The notes: generated by a model from the letters alone, not told the origin. A stretch of DNA of 64,000 bases from VAZQ01 sp963702695 (GCA_963702695.1 CAVPDS010000010.1:186001-250000), one strand, 5' to 3'. Counted from the first letter of the stretch, positions 28,730 through 37,561 are shown. Translations and numbers: made by a program.

Positions 28730-28810
28730 GTGCGGCGAGCGTAGAGGCGCAAAATCTTGTCGTCGAAGCCCTCGAACCGCGTCTGCCCCTTGGCGATCAA
28801 TCGGCCGCCC
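28730..28810 (-). pseudogene. IS256-family transposase fragment
   Basis: The minus-strand frame contains LIAKGQTRFEGFDDKILRLYARR. GFDDKIxxxYARG is a hallmark of IS256-type transposases, normally followed by (M/L)xxREIQxxL. After YAR the match is lost in this frame, and a VREL appears in a shifted frame, so the copy is frameshifted. No terminal repeats or other transposase domain were found in the 457-base gap 28522-28978. Confidence 0.5.
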
Positions 28811-28978
28811 AGGGCCTCGAGCGGACACTCGACTCCCTTCAGCGCTAAGAAAGTCCGTGCTACAAGGTTTGCGCACGACGGATCATACCTGAAATCTGCC
28901 GGCGGCATCGGTTCGGTGCGCACGCATCGAGCCGCACGTACCGGCCACGACAATGATCAAACGAGGAGGGCGCCGATT

Positions 28979-29837
28979 ATGGATCCGATCAGACGCACCA
29001 TACTGACAACGGGCGCCGCGGCGACGGCGATGGCCGCAGCGCCGCGCGTGTTTGCTCAGCAGACCGGGCAAGGAGGAACTGCCGTGTCGTTCTACGAAAA
29101 AGGCGCCGTTCGCATCCACTATGAGGAGGCCGGTTCCGGCTTCCCGTTGTTGCTCATTGCCGGCGGGGGATTGAACTCGACGATCTCCGGCCTCGCCCGC
29201 GGCCCCTTTAACCCGATCGAGGAGTTCAAGGGAGAGTACCGCTGCATCGCGTCGGACCTGCGCAACGCCAATGGCGGCCAGTCCTCCGGCCCGCTCGAGA
29301 TCGACCGGCCGTGGGATGCATACACCGATGACCATCTCGGCCTGATGGATCACCTGGGCATCGACAAGTTCATGGTGATGGGCTTCTGCATTGGCGGCCC
29401 CTTCATCTGGAACCTGTTGCGGCGGGCGCCTGATCGTATCGTCGCGGCCGTGCTGGCGCAGCCCAGCGGGTCGCGTCCGGAGAATGCGCGACTATTTCTA
29501 CGAAGGCAACATGAAGGGCTGGGGTCCGGAGTTGGTCAAGCGCCGGCCCGAGATCACGATGGAGATGGTCGACAAATTCCTGACCAAGATGTACCGCACC
29601 AACCCCGACTTCGTCTTCACCGTGACGCGCGATTTCGTGCGCAATTGCCAGACGCCCGTGCTGATCCTGCCGGATGATATCCCGGCGCATCCGTACGCCG
29701 TCGCCATGGAGGCCGCGATGCTCGCGCCGAAGGCCGAAGTGAGCATGTTCCCGTGGAAGGAGCCCAAGGAGCGAATTCCGCTGGCGGTGCGCCAGATCCA
29801 TTCCTTCCTCAAGGCGCATCGGCCTACGTCCGCTTAA
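28979..29837 (+). pseudogene. Alpha/beta hydrolase gene split by a frameshift
   Basis: The first frame starts MDPIRRTILTTGAAATAMAAA (Tat-like signal) and gives an alpha/beta hydrolase with RIHYEEAGSGFPLLLIAGGG, SDLRNANGGQSSGPL and the nucleophile elbow MGFCIGGPFIWNLL. At about 29485-29492 homology jumps to another frame, which continues MRDYFYEGNMKGWGPELVKR through to QIHSFLKAHRPTSA at 29837. A one-base indel near GGAGAATGCG would explain it. It could be a true pseudogene or a sequencing error. Confidence 0.8.
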
Positions 29838-30019
29838 GGCGCGGCATCCATACGATCGCGTCGCCGTCCGTCGAGAGCGTCCTTCGTCCGCTTCCGCAAT
29901 GCCCGGAAGCGGACTCGAAGTTTGCGTATTGGCGTCTGTCGCGATGGGCCAAGACCAATAGGTCGTTGACGAACAATATCGTGCGCGCTGGCCACGGCGC
30001 ACTTCCCGGGCGCCCCCTG

Positions 30020-30055
30020 AAAGAAGCGCCGACGCGGGTGCGTCGGCGCTGCAGC
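30020..30055 (-). terminator. Probable rho-independent terminator of the DUF1254 gene
   Basis: An 11-bp perfect inverted repeat, AGCGCCGACGC with a GGGT loop on the plus strand, spans 30025-30050, four to nine bases past the stop at 30059. Read on the minus strand it is followed by TCTTTC. The T-run is short, so the call is moderate. Confidence 0.55.
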
Positions 30056-30058
30056 TTC

Positions 30059-31486
30059 TCACTGGGCGGTGATGCTTGGAAGCCCTTGGATTTGCGTGAT
30101 CGCCGGCGGATTCCATTTTCCGGTGAGCGCCTCCGACTTCGGGCCGTAGAGCCGCATCGTCAAGTTGAAGCCGCCGTTCGGCGCGGGCAGCCAGTTGGCC
30201 TCCCTGTCCTTGCCGGGGTTCTCGTTCTGGAAATACAGGTCGAGCGAACCGTCCGAGTTGTACTTGAACGGCATCCAGCTGCTCACCGCGAAACGATTGA
30301 GGCTGTTCGCCACCTGGAAGCCGTCCTTGTCATAGAGCGTGATCGACCAGAATGCGTTCACCGGCGGTGTCACGCCCTTTTCGAAGTGGAGAACGTACTT
30401 GTTCGCGCCGTCGAGCGGCCTGCCGTTTTCGTCACCGAGATTGAGCGGATAGATTGCATCCTCGGGAAGGTTGGCGCCCAAGCCGAACTGGGTGATGATG
30501 GCGCGCTTGAGATAGTAGTTTCCATAAACACCCATCGTATCGGTGTTCATCGACCAATGGTTGGCGACACGCGCCAGGGTCGGAATTTTCCATTCCATTA
30601 GCTGTCGCGCGCCCGCCGGTGCCCCGTCCAGTCCCTTCTTGATCGCTGGCGAGACCTTCTCGATATCGAAGCTCTGGCCCGGCACGATGCCAATGCGCTT
30701 CATCTGCGCGACAATCGGCTCGTCGGTGATGTGAGGCGGATTCGCTTTGAGCAGTTCTGCGGCGTACGCGAAATACTTGCCGGCAGGCATGGTGTCGACC
30801 TGAAGCTTCGGCGGCGTTTTCATGTCGACGCCCGGGTCGATCTTTACTTCGACCGGCCGGGGCGTTTTGCCCCAGTCTGTGAGCAACGTGACCTTGTAAC
30901 CATCTTGAATCTTATGAACCGCGTCGTAATCCGGCGGGCCGTCAGTCTTGGTGCGGCCGATGATCCAGACATAAGGCGTCGGAGCGCTGATGCGGGTAAG
31001 ACCGGCCGGGACGGTTCCGCTCCAGCCCGGAGGAGTGACAAGGAAGTTGCCGGCCTGCGTTCCGGTCGTTCGCCAGCCTGGCGAGGCGAATACGTCCGAC
31101 CACATGTCGAGCATCGGCAGGAGGTAATAGCGTCCATTCGTGTCGGGTGCCGATATGACCGCGGCTTCTTTCGTCATATCGACCCAGGCAATGGAATAGA
31201 GCGTGTCGAAATTCGGACGAACGACGTCTCGGAAATTGGCGGGTGGAAACTCCGGGACATTGACGAACGTGTTCATGGGGCCGCGTCCGAGCATCTTGCC
31301 GGGCTCGATGTTGGTGGCTTGCCGTCGCGTCAAGTCCATCGTGACCATGGGGTAGAAGTAGAGGTAGGCGTCGATACCGATGGCGTGCGCTTCCTCTTCG
31401 GTGACGGTGGCCTGCGCTAATGCGGCCGATGAGAGCACGGAGCCGAGGAGCAGGCCCAGTGCCAACGCATTTGCATGCCTATTCAT
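30059..31486 (-). CDS. DUF1254/DUF1214 domain-containing protein
   Basis: 475 residues with signal peptide (MNRHANALALGLLLG, cleavage near ALAQA). The DUF1254 domain follows (EEEAHAIGIDAYLYFYPMVTMDLTRRQ, NTFVNVPEFPPANFRDVVRPNFDTLYS), and the DUF1214 domain is C-terminal (FWSITLYDKDGFQV, NSDGSLDLYFQNENPG, NWLPAPNGGFNLTMRLYGP). Such proteins are periplasmic, and their function is not established. GGAG AACGGA before ATG 31486 decides the start over 31498. It has its own terminator and no obvious operon partner. Confidence 0.92.
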   Translation of the reverse strand: MNRHANALALGLLLGSVLSSAALAQATVTEEEAHAIGIDAYLYFYPMVTMDLTRRQATNIEPGKMLGRGPMNTFVNVPEFPPANFRDVVRPNFDTLYSIAWVDMTKEAAVISAPDTNGRYYLLPMLDMWSDVFASPGWRTTGTQAGNFLVTPPGWSGTVPAGLTRISAPTPYVWIIGRTKTDGPPDYDAVHKIQDGYKVTLLTDWGKTPRPVEVKIDPGVDMKTPPKLQVDTMPAGKYFAYAAELLKANPPHITDEPIVAQMKRIGIVPGQSFDIEKVSPAIKKGLDGAPAGARQLMEWKIPTLARVANHWSMNTDTMGVYGNYYLKRAIITQFGLGANLPEDAIYPLNLGDENGRPLDGANKYVLHFEKGVTPPVNAFWSITLYDKDGFQVANSLNRFAVSSWMPFKYNSDGSLDLYFQNENPGKDREANWLPAPNGGFNLTMRLYGPKSEALTGKWNPPAITQIQGLPSITAQ

Positions 31487-31908
31487 TCCGTTCTCCATGG
31501 TTATTCATTTTTCCTGATCAAAGATTGTAGAACGCCTGCGCGCGAGCGACCAGGGGCTCATGATATCCTCGCTGGTAACATTCTGTTATGACACTATGTG
31601 AATCCGAATTATAATAATTGCTGATTTGGACACCTCGTGCCGCATTCTGACACCTCCTGCCTGCCCGATGTCAGATCGAGGCGATTTTTGTTGGTGTCGA
31701 TTGACCCCTCGCGGCCACGCGCCGCAATGCCGGGCACGTCAGCCTCGATCCATTGAGCGACGTGGACGGATCAGATTGTCAGCAATCCCCGATCGCAAGG
31801 GTTGCCACATGCGGCCGATCGGATGTTGATGGTCGCTCACGGGCGGGCTACCAACAGGGCGCTTGCCGTTCGATCCAACGAGATGTGCGATGAATGGAGC
31901 CGTCTGGA
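31487..31908. other. 422-base non-coding interval, partly AT-rich
   Basis: 31500-31630 is clearly richer in A and T than the surroundings (for example TTATAATAATTG around 31610) and probably carries the promoter of the DUF1254 gene. 31630-31860 is GC-rich with a few TGACACC/GGTGTC echoes that might be an old insertion-sequence end. No coding frame is supported. Confidence 0.4.
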
Positions 31909-32202
31909 ATGAAATCTGCGCGATTGCTTGTGGGAGCCGTTGGCATTGTCCTCATGTTGCTCGGTGTGCGCACGACGACTGCCCAGATCGATCCAAGGCT
32001 GCCGGTCGGGACCAACCGCGAACTGGTGGTGCGCAGGTGCACCACCTGTCATGACATCAGCAATCTGATCAGCACTGTTGGACGTAGCCGCGAGGGTTGG
32101 AACGACAAGATCGACGAGATGGTCCTTTATGGTTTGCAGATCACGCCGGCAGAGCGCGTGCTCATCCTCGATTATCTCGCGACCTATCTTCCCCGGGAAT
32201 AA
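31909..32202 (+). CDS. Small secreted c-type cytochrome-like protein
   Basis: 97 residues. Signal peptide MKSARLLVGAVGIVLMLLG ends near TTAQ. The mature domain has a single heme-c motif RCTTCHDI (CxxCH) near residue 47 and a helical C-terminus LQITPAERVLILDYLATYLP, which resembles quinohemoprotein-amine-dehydrogenase-type or cytochrome c domains. No axial Met is evident, so the sixth ligand is unclear. GGAG nine bases upstream supports ATG 31909. Confidence 0.78.
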   Translation: MKSARLLVGAVGIVLMLLGVRTTTAQIDPRLPVGTNRELVVRRCTTCHDISNLISTVGRSREGWNDKIDEMVLYGLQITPAERVLILDYLATYLPRE

Positions 32203-32246
32203 AGGCCAAGCGACTCGGTCGTCCAGCGATGGATCGCGTGATGAGT

Positions 32247-32320
32247 TGGATCCAGGAGTAGGAGTTGAACCGACATCGCAACGTTCAGAGCGTTGCACCC
32301 CGCCATAAGACGACCGTGGA
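32247..32320 (-). tRNA. tRNA-Gln(CTG)-like, irregular
   Basis: Manual fold: acceptor TCCACGG/TCCTGGA with one C-C mismatch, discriminator T and encoded CCA. The D-stem is mostly wobble pairs with GG in the loop. The anticodon stem CAACG/CGTTG is perfect with loop CTCTGAA (U33, anticodon CTG). The T-loop is TTCAACT with one stem mismatch. It lies 30 bases downstream of rtcB on the same strand. Irregular stems make normal function uncertain. Confidence 0.6.
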
Positions 32321-32349
32321 AAGGGGACGGCAGGTTTTCCCCGCCGTCT

Positions 32350-33531
32350 CTAGTCCTTGAATGGATCGAACACATCCGCGCCCGCCATCGCTACCGCGAA
32401 CGGGCGCAGCGTGTGCTCGACTTTCACCGTGCCCGCGTGATGCGCAAGCACCTCCGGCAGGCGGCGATAAGCCTGCGGGGCCTCATCAAGATCGCCACCG
32501 ACCAGGTGGACGCCTTTTTCGCGCAGCCACGCCTGCATCTCGTCGTGGCGTACGCGGCCGGGCTGACGCATTCGCTTGCCGGTCGCGGGGTCCTTCACGG
32601 AGCGGCCGCGCGCCTCGGTGCGCGACATCACGCGGCCGGCGCCGTGCACGGTCGAGTAGAAACTTGACGCAGCGGTATCGCTCTCGACGCCCGAGAGAAT
32701 CACCGCGTCGTCACCCATCGAGCCGCCGACGAAGCCGCGCTGGCCGGGAAACGCCGGCGTCGCACCCTTGCGCACCACCCACAGATCGCGCTCGCCATGG
32801 CGCTCGCGCCAGGCGTAATTGTGGTGATTGTGCACAGTGTCGAGCACCTCGCCACCGACGATCGAGCGTACCTTCTCGACCACCCATTCGCGTCCCGCAT
32901 AGGCGTACTCGCCGGCGAGCGTCATGCCGGCCAGGTACTGCTGCCCGAGGTCCGAGTCCTGATGCAGGATCGTCGGCGCGACGTCGATGCCGTCCTTGCC
33001 GCCGGCAAGCTTGATGAAGGCGGTCGCGGTCTTGTGCCCGAGTCCGCGCGAGCCGAAGTGCACGCCGATCCAGACGAATCCACCCTCGTCCTCGAACAGG
33101 TCGACGTAGTGGTTTCCCGAACCGACCGTGCCCAGTTGGTCGCGCGCCATGCCTTTGAGATGCTTGATCGGCTCGACCTCCTGCCAGAGCCGGCTGTCGA
33201 ACAGCGCATGGTTGACTTTTTCGGCATTGGTGCGGCCAAGCCCGAAGCTTACATCGGCCACGATCTTTTCCATGATCGGACCGACGTGGTCTGCGATCGC
33301 CGCCTTCGGCACGTCGAGCTTCACCGCCATGTTGCCGCAGGCGATGTCGAAGCCGACGCCGCTGACCGAGATGTGCTCATCATAGGCGATGACCCCGCCG
33401 ACCGGCTGCGCATAACCGAGATGGCCGTCGGCGCACAGCACGCCGCCCACGACGCTGCCATAACCCATGCAGCGCACCATCTGCTCCTTGGTGCGATCGT
33501 CATGATCGCCGAAGATCTTGATGTTCGTCAT
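32350..33531 (-). CDS. rtcB: RtcB family RNA-splicing/repair ligase
   Basis: 393 residues. RtcB joins RNA 2',3'-cyclic phosphate (or 3'-phosphate) ends to 5'-OH using GTP and Mn2+, repairing or splicing cleaved tRNA. Metal and substrate motifs are present: CADGHLGYAQPVGGV, GVGFDIACGN, HFGSRGLGHKT, NHHNYAWRE, RKGATPAFPGQRG with GGSMGDD. HGAGRVMSRTEA holds the His expected to be guanylylated. AAGGAG lies seven bases before the ATG. The gene sits inside a co-oriented set of tRNA genes (Arg and Pro upstream, Gln downstream), possibly in one transcript. No archease gene is visible. Confidence 0.92.
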   Translation of the reverse strand: MTNIKIFGDHDDRTKEQMVRCMGYGSVVGGVLCADGHLGYAQPVGGVIAYDEHISVSGVGFDIACGNMAVKLDVPKAAIADHVGPIMEKIVADVSFGLGRTNAEKVNHALFDSRLWQEVEPIKHLKGMARDQLGTVGSGNHYVDLFEDEGGFVWIGVHFGSRGLGHKTATAFIKLAGGKDGIDVAPTILHQDSDLGQQYLAGMTLAGEYAYAGREWVVEKVRSIVGGEVLDTVHNHHNYAWRERHGERDLWVVRKGATPAFPGQRGFVGGSMGDDAVILSGVESDTAASSFYSTVHGAGRVMSRTEARGRSVKDPATGKRMRQPGRVRHDEMQAWLREKGVHLVGGDLDEAPQAYRRLPEVLAHHAGTVKVEHTLRPFAVAMAGADVFDPFKD

Positions 33532-33568
33532 GACACGCTCCTTGGGTTGATCTTATCGAGTTTTGAAT

Positions 33569-33647
33569 TGGTCAGGGCGGGTGGATTCGAACCACCGGTC
33601 TCCTGCGTCCGAGGCAGGCGGGGACGGCCGGACTCCCCTACACCCTT
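33569..33647 (-). tRNA. tRNA-Pro(CGG)-like
   Basis: Manual fold: T-arm GGTGG/CCACC with loop TTCGAAT, anticodon stem CCTGC/GCAGG with loop CTCGGAC (anticodon CGG, U33), D-stem GGGG/CCCC with GG in the loop, and encoded CCA after discriminator A. The acceptor pairs over six positions but has an extra or mismatched base at the 5' end. It lies 37 bases upstream of the rtcB ATG. Confidence 0.75.
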
Positions 33648-33648
33648 G

Positions 33649-33725
33649 TGGACCACCCAGCAGGAATTGAACCTGCGGCCTCCGGCTTCGCGCGCCGGCG
33701 CTCTTATCCGCTGAGCTATGGATGG
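33649..33725 (-). tRNA. tRNA-Arg(GCG)-like with C33
   Basis: Manual fold: acceptor CCATCCA/TGGGTGG fully paired, D-stem GCTC/GAGC, anticodon stem CCGGC/GCCGG with loop GCGCGAA, T-arm GCAGG/CCTGC with loop TTCAATT, discriminator T, encoded CCA. Position 33 is C in place of the near-invariant U. Anticodon GCG (codon CGC) is unusual, because bacteria normally read CGC with ICG. It is one base from the Pro gene. Confidence 0.8.
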
Positions 33726-33779
33726 AATGATGTTATCGTGGCGCCCCGTTGGCGCCGTTCCGAGTCAGGGAGAGTCCCC

Positions 33780-34763
33780 ATGAACACCCGCCGGTCCGTC
33801 GTTGTGGCGTTGCTGTCGGGGGTGGTTGCCCTCGGCCCATTGGCGGCGCACGCGCAGACGCTCTTCCCCGAGAAGACCGTGCGTGTTGTCGTACCGTTCC
33901 CTGCCGGCGGCGCGACCGACATTCTGGCGCGGCTTCTCGCCGAGCGACTCAGCAGCACGTGGGGTAAGCCGGTCATCATCGAGAATGTATCCGGCGCCGC
34001 GGGGGCGACCGGCACTGCGCAAGTCGCCAAAGCAGCGCCCGATGGTTACACCCTCCTGGTCGCGACCGGGACCACGACCACACTGCTTCCGCACCTGCGC
34101 GCCGACTTGCCATATCAGCCGCTGCGCGATTTCCAGGCGGTCTCGCTGATCTGCAGCTTTCCCAATGTCCTGGTGGTCCGGCCCGCCGTTCCCGCCCACA
34201 CCGTAAAGGAGCTGATCGAGGTCGTGCGCGCCAGCCCGGGCAAGTACAGCTATGCGAGCTCGGGCTTCGGCGCCTCGCCGCACCTCTCGGCCGAATGGTT
34301 CAAGCTGATCACCAAGACCGATATCCTGCACGTGCCCTTTACTGGCAGCGCGCCTGCGCTGCCAGCGCTGCTCGGCGGCCATGTCGATATGATGTTCGAC
34401 ACGATGCCTTCAATCTGGCCATCGGTGCTCGACGGCAAGCTGCGCGCGCTCGGCGTCACCACGGCCGAGCGGATACCGTTCGTGCCCGACCTGCCCGCGA
34501 TTTCGGAGACGCTGCCGGAGTTTGACGTCACGTCCTGGCTTGGCATCATGGTGCCGACCGGCACGCCGGCCGAAATCCGTGCGAAAATAGCCGCTCCGAT
34601 CCAGCAATTCATTGCCGAGCCGGCGGTCGTGCAGCGGTTCCGGGAGCTCGGTGCGGTAGCGGCGAAGCCCAACACGCCGGAAGATTTCAACGCCGCGCTC
34701 CGCAAGGATTTCGACAAATGGGGGCGAGTGATCAAGGAGACGGGAATTAGGCTAGGGAATTGA
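33780..34763 (+). CDS. Bug/TctC family substrate-binding protein
   Basis: 327 residues. Signal peptide MNTRRSVVVALLSGVVALG to AAHAQ, then LFPEKTVRVVVPFPAGGATDILARLLAERL, IENVSGAAGATGTAQ, APDGYTLLVATGTTTTLLP and HVPFTGSAPALPALLGGHVDMMFD, the classical Bug pattern. GGGAG lies about 7 bases before ATG 33780. It stands alone on the plus strand between two groups of minus-strand tRNA genes. Confidence 0.9.
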   Translation: MNTRRSVVVALLSGVVALGPLAAHAQTLFPEKTVRVVVPFPAGGATDILARLLAERLSSTWGKPVIIENVSGAAGATGTAQVAKAAPDGYTLLVATGTTTTLLPHLRADLPYQPLRDFQAVSLICSFPNVLVVRPAVPAHTVKELIEVVRASPGKYSYASSGFGASPHLSAEWFKLITKTDILHVPFTGSAPALPALLGGHVDMMFDTMPSIWPSVLDGKLRALGVTTAERIPFVPDLPAISETLPEFDVTSWLGIMVPTGTPAEIRAKIAAPIQQFIAEPAVVQRFRELGAVAAKPNTPEDFNAALRKDFDKWGRVIKETGIRLGN

Positions 34764-34833
34764 TGGTGCTGCATCGTTGAGGGCCCGGGCTCCTGGGCGC
34801 TAGTCGAGGGCAGCGCTGATAAAATGCTGTCGG

Positions 34834-34915
34834 CTCCTGGAGCAGGTCTCGAACCTGCAAGCCTTTCGGCGCCTGATTAACAGTCAGGTGCGTTTCCCAT
34901 TTCCGCCATCCAGGA
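34834..34915 (-). tRNA. Class II tRNA body with Asn anticodon (GTT)
   Basis: Manual fold: acceptor TCCTGGA/TCCAGGA perfect, Leu-type D-arm GCG/CGC with loop GAAATGGGAAA, anticodon stem CCTGA/TCAGG with loop CTGTTAA (anticodon GTT). A 13-base variable region forms a GCC-GAAA-GGC hairpin, and the T-arm GCAGG/CCTGC has loop TTCGAGA. After discriminator G the genome reads CCG and not CCA. Bacterial tRNA-Asn is class I, so body and anticodon disagree. Confidence 0.75.
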
Positions 34916-34921
34916 ATGAGT

Positions 34922-34997
34922 TGGTGGAAGCGAGCGGGACTTGAACCCGCATCTCCCGCTTGCGAGGCGGGGGCTCTGCCAGTTGAGCTATCGTCCC
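34922..34997 (-). tRNA. tRNA-Ala(CGC)-like
   Basis: Manual fold: D-stem GCTC/GAGC with GG in the loop, anticodon stem CCCGC/GCGGG with loop CTCGCAA (anticodon CGC, U33), T-arm GCGGG/CCCGC with loop TTCAAGT, encoded CCA. The acceptor GGGACGA pairs with TCG(C)TTCC if one C is bulged; that register gives discriminator A and a G-U at pair 3, the Ala identity element. It is seven bases from the Asn gene. Confidence 0.8.
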
Positions 34998-35091
34998 TTC
35001 AGAGCCGGTCAACGATCCCCGAAAACCGATTCCCGCTCGTCGGAATCATGCTTTAGGATGCCGTGCGAATGCCACGGCGCGGAGCGCTGCG

Positions 35092-35511
35092 ATGCAAAGT
35101 GAAATCACGATCGAGGATCGGCTGCGAATCCAGGACCTGCTCATGCGCTATGTTTGGGCCAACGATTCCGCGAACCTCGAAGGCGTCGTGAGCGCTTTCA
35201 CCGCTGACGGGATCGTGCAGCCCTCGACCGGCGAGCGCATCCCGGTCCGGCGCTGGGCGGCCGAGACATTCGCGCATCCGGGCCGCGGCGGACGCCAACA
35301 CTGGGCGCAACTGATGTCGCTCGAACCGACGGCGAACGGCGCCACGGCGCGCTCGTACTGGAAAGTGCTGCAGTGGCGCGCCGCGGCCGATACCAAGGCG
35401 ATCCACGCAATGGGCTATTACGAAGACCTGTGCGTCAAGGTCGATGGGCAATGGCGCATCAAGGAAAAGCGCATGTATCGCTGTAACGACGAAACGCCGC
35501 TGCCGTGGTGA
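35092..35511 (+). CDS. SnoaL-like / nuclear transport factor 2 fold protein
   Basis: 139 residues. ITIEDRLRIQDLLMRYVWANDSANLEGVVSAFTADGIVQ is the typical start of SnoaL-like cone folds with the Tyr-x-x-x-x-D core. YYEDLCVKVDGQWRIKEKRMYR is the usual final strand. Members are isomerases, dehydratases or binding proteins. It precedes a Bug receptor by 26 bases and is probably co-transcribed with it and the enoyl-CoA hydratase. Confidence 0.82.
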   Translation: MQSEITIEDRLRIQDLLMRYVWANDSANLEGVVSAFTADGIVQPSTGERIPVRRWAAETFAHPGRGGRQHWAQLMSLEPTANGATARSYWKVLQWRAAADTKAIHAMGYYEDLCVKVDGQWRIKEKRMYRCNDETPLPW

Positions 35512-35537
35512 CGCCGCCTGACAGGGGAGACGCTACA

Positions 35538-36608
35538 GTGCCTGTGATACGAACGATCCTCGCCTGGCTCGGGCTCATCGGCAGTATCCTGGTGTCCGGT
35601 GTCACGGCACGTGCAGATGATGATTTCTACAGAGGCAGACAGCTCGTCCTGATCGTCGGCACCGACACCGGGGCGGGCTATGATTTCTATGCGCGCCTCC
35701 TCGCCCGTCATTTCGCGAGGCACATTCCCGGCAATCCAACCATCGTCGTGCAGAACATGCCCGGCGCTGGCGGGTTGCGGTCGGCTAACCACCTCTACAA
35801 CATCGCCGCCAAGGACGGCACGGTGATCGGCACCTTCCAGCGCAACCTTCCACTATTGTCCATCGTCGAAAAGGACAATCAGCAGGTGCGCTACGACGCC
35901 ACCAAATTCACCTGGCTCGGCAGCCCGTCACGCGGCGCCGGCGACGCCTACATGCTGATCGTGCGCGCCGATGCACCGGTCAAGTCGATCCAAGATCTGC
36001 GCGGTCCGAACGCCCGGCAGATCGTCGTCGCAGGCACCGCGCCGGGCACCCAGGGCTATGACGTTGCGGCGACGCTGGCGGAGATCATCGGGCTCAAGAT
36101 GCGCGTCATTCCCGGCTATGCGAGCGCCAACGAAATGTCGATGGCGCTGATGCGCAAGGAAGTCGACGGCCGCATGATCGGGCTCTCCTCCTTGCGATCT
36201 ACGCAGAAGGACTGGCTGGAGAAAAAGCTCATCCGCATCCTCCTTCAGGTCGGCCGCGAAAGCCGTCATCCCGACCTTCCCGATGTGCCGCTTGCCCGCG
36301 AACTGGTCAGCGATCCTGGCGATCGGGCGTTGATCGAGCTGATGAATGCGGTGCAGACGATGTCATGGCCGTTCATGGCGCCGCCCGGCGTGCCGGCGGA
36401 GCGCGCTGAAATCCTGCAGCGCGCTTTCATGGAGACGCAGAGCGATCCCGCCTATCTTGCCGATGCGCAACGTCAGGACATGGAATTGTCACCCATCAGC
36501 GGCGAGGAGATCCGTCAGCTCCTCGTGGGCTTGAGCGCCAAGCTGACGCCCGAACTGCTCGCGCGCTACAAAGCGATCAACGCAAAAATCAAGAGCGCGA
36601 CGAAGTGA
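35538..36608 (+). CDS. Bug/TctC-like periplasmic receptor
   Basis: 356 residues of the divergent Bug subgroup: signal (SGVTARADD), FYRGRQLVLIVGTDTGAGYDFYARLLARHFARHIPG, NPTIVVQNMPGAGGLRSANHLYN, AAKDGTVIGTFQRN and WPFMAPPGVPAERAEILQRAF. I chose the GTG at 35538 because GGGGAG is eight bases upstream; the open frame starts at 35505, overlapping the previous gene. Its strongest similarity within the window is to the receptor at 42488. Confidence 0.88.
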   Translation: MPVIRTILAWLGLIGSILVSGVTARADDDFYRGRQLVLIVGTDTGAGYDFYARLLARHFARHIPGNPTIVVQNMPGAGGLRSANHLYNIAAKDGTVIGTFQRNLPLLSIVEKDNQQVRYDATKFTWLGSPSRGAGDAYMLIVRADAPVKSIQDLRGPNARQIVVAGTAPGTQGYDVAATLAEIIGLKMRVIPGYASANEMSMALMRKEVDGRMIGLSSLRSTQKDWLEKKLIRILLQVGRESRHPDLPDVPLARELVSDPGDRALIELMNAVQTMSWPFMAPPGVPAERAEILQRAFMETQSDPAYLADAQRQDMELSPISGEEIRQLLVGLSAKLTPELLARYKAINAKIKSATK

Positions 36609-36649
36609 CGATCGACGATACGCTTGCGAGACTCAGGTGAGGGAAAGCC

Positions 36650-37444
36650 ATGACCGAATACAATCAGATCACGGTGGAACGCTCCGGCGCATTGGCGACG
36701 ATCACCATGCTCCCGCGCGAGAAAGCCAAGCCCTCATCGTCACACTGGGAAATCGGCATTGCGTTGCACGAGCTGCGCTTCGATCACGATAACCGCGTCA
36801 TCGTGATCACCGGCTCGGACGACATTTTTCACATGCCGCCGAAGGAGTCACCTCATCCCGGGCGCGGCATTCACGTACCCGGGCGGGATTTCGATGCGAT
36901 CCAGGGGATGCACCAGACCTTCGAGCAGTTCCTGGAGATCGAAAAGCCGATCATCGCCAAGGTCAACGGCCACGCAGTGGGCTGGGGATCGAGCCTCGTC
37001 TTCGCTTGCGATTTTATCATCGCGCGCGAGGATGCGATCGTCTGCGACCATCATCTCGCGATGGGCGAGACGTTTCGTGGCGGCTCCACCGAATTCGGCT
37101 GCGTCCCCGGGGACGGCGGCACGGCCTTCGTGCCCATGCACATGTCGCCTTGTCTTGCCAAGGAGTATCTTTGGCTCGGGCGCGAAATGACCGGCAAGGA
37201 ACTCGCTGAACGCGGGATCATCAATGCGGCGGTGCCGGCCGACAAACTTGACGCCAAGGTCGATGCCATGGTCGCGGCGCTGCTGCGGCGCACGCCGCAC
37301 TCGCTGGCGCTGTCGAAGCGCGCGCTCAACCGCCTGTATGTCGAGACGTTCAACAAGCTCCACGACCTGTCGTATTCCTACGAGCTGTTGAACTTCTACA
37401 TGTGGGGGCGATCGAAGGATGGCCGCGGCGAGTTGAGTTTTTAG
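36650..37444 (+). CDS. Enoyl-CoA hydratase/isomerase family protein
   Basis: 264-residue crotonase-fold protein. IEKPIIAKVNGHAVGWGSSLVFACDFIIARED is the conserved oxyanion-hole and CoA-binding region. TEFGCVPGDGGTAFVP corresponds to the second active-site segment, where the usual catalytic Glu position differs. Crotonases hydrate or isomerise acyl-CoAs. The loop DIFHMPPKESPHPGRGIHVP is longer than in standard hydratases. The substrate is unknown. Confidence 0.87.
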   Translation: MTEYNQITVERSGALATITMLPREKAKPSSSHWEIGIALHELRFDHDNRVIVITGSDDIFHMPPKESPHPGRGIHVPGRDFDAIQGMHQTFEQFLEIEKPIIAKVNGHAVGWGSSLVFACDFIIAREDAIVCDHHLAMGETFRGGSTEFGCVPGDGGTAFVPMHMSPCLAKEYLWLGREMTGKELAERGIINAAVPADKLDAKVDAMVAALLRRTPHSLALSKRALNRLYVETFNKLHDLSYSYELLNFYMWGRSKDGRGELSF

Positions 37445-37481
37445 GTCGCCACCTTGTTCGCGGATTTCTGATCGCCCGTCT

Positions 37482-37557
37482 TGGTGCCTGGAGTTGGTTT
37501 CGAGCCAACCTCTCCGCGTTTTCGGCGCGACGCTGTCACCAGATCAGCTTTCCAGGC
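37482..37557 (-). tRNA. tRNA-Phe(GAA)-like with C33 and C54
   Basis: Manual fold: acceptor GCCTGGA/TCCAGGC perfect, discriminator A, encoded CCA, D-stem GCTG/CAGC with GG in the loop, anticodon stem TCGCG/CGCGG with loop CCGAAAA (anticodon GAA, C33), T-arm GTTGG/CCAAC with loop CTCGAAA (C54 for T54). Position 8 is A, not T. The stems are intact while several invariant bases are not. Confidence 0.78.
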
Positions 37558-37561
37558 GAAT

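Noticed and set aside
31630..31860. Possible insertion-sequence end with TGACACC/GGTGTC motifs
   Set aside because: No transposase frame, terminal repeats or target duplication could be found.
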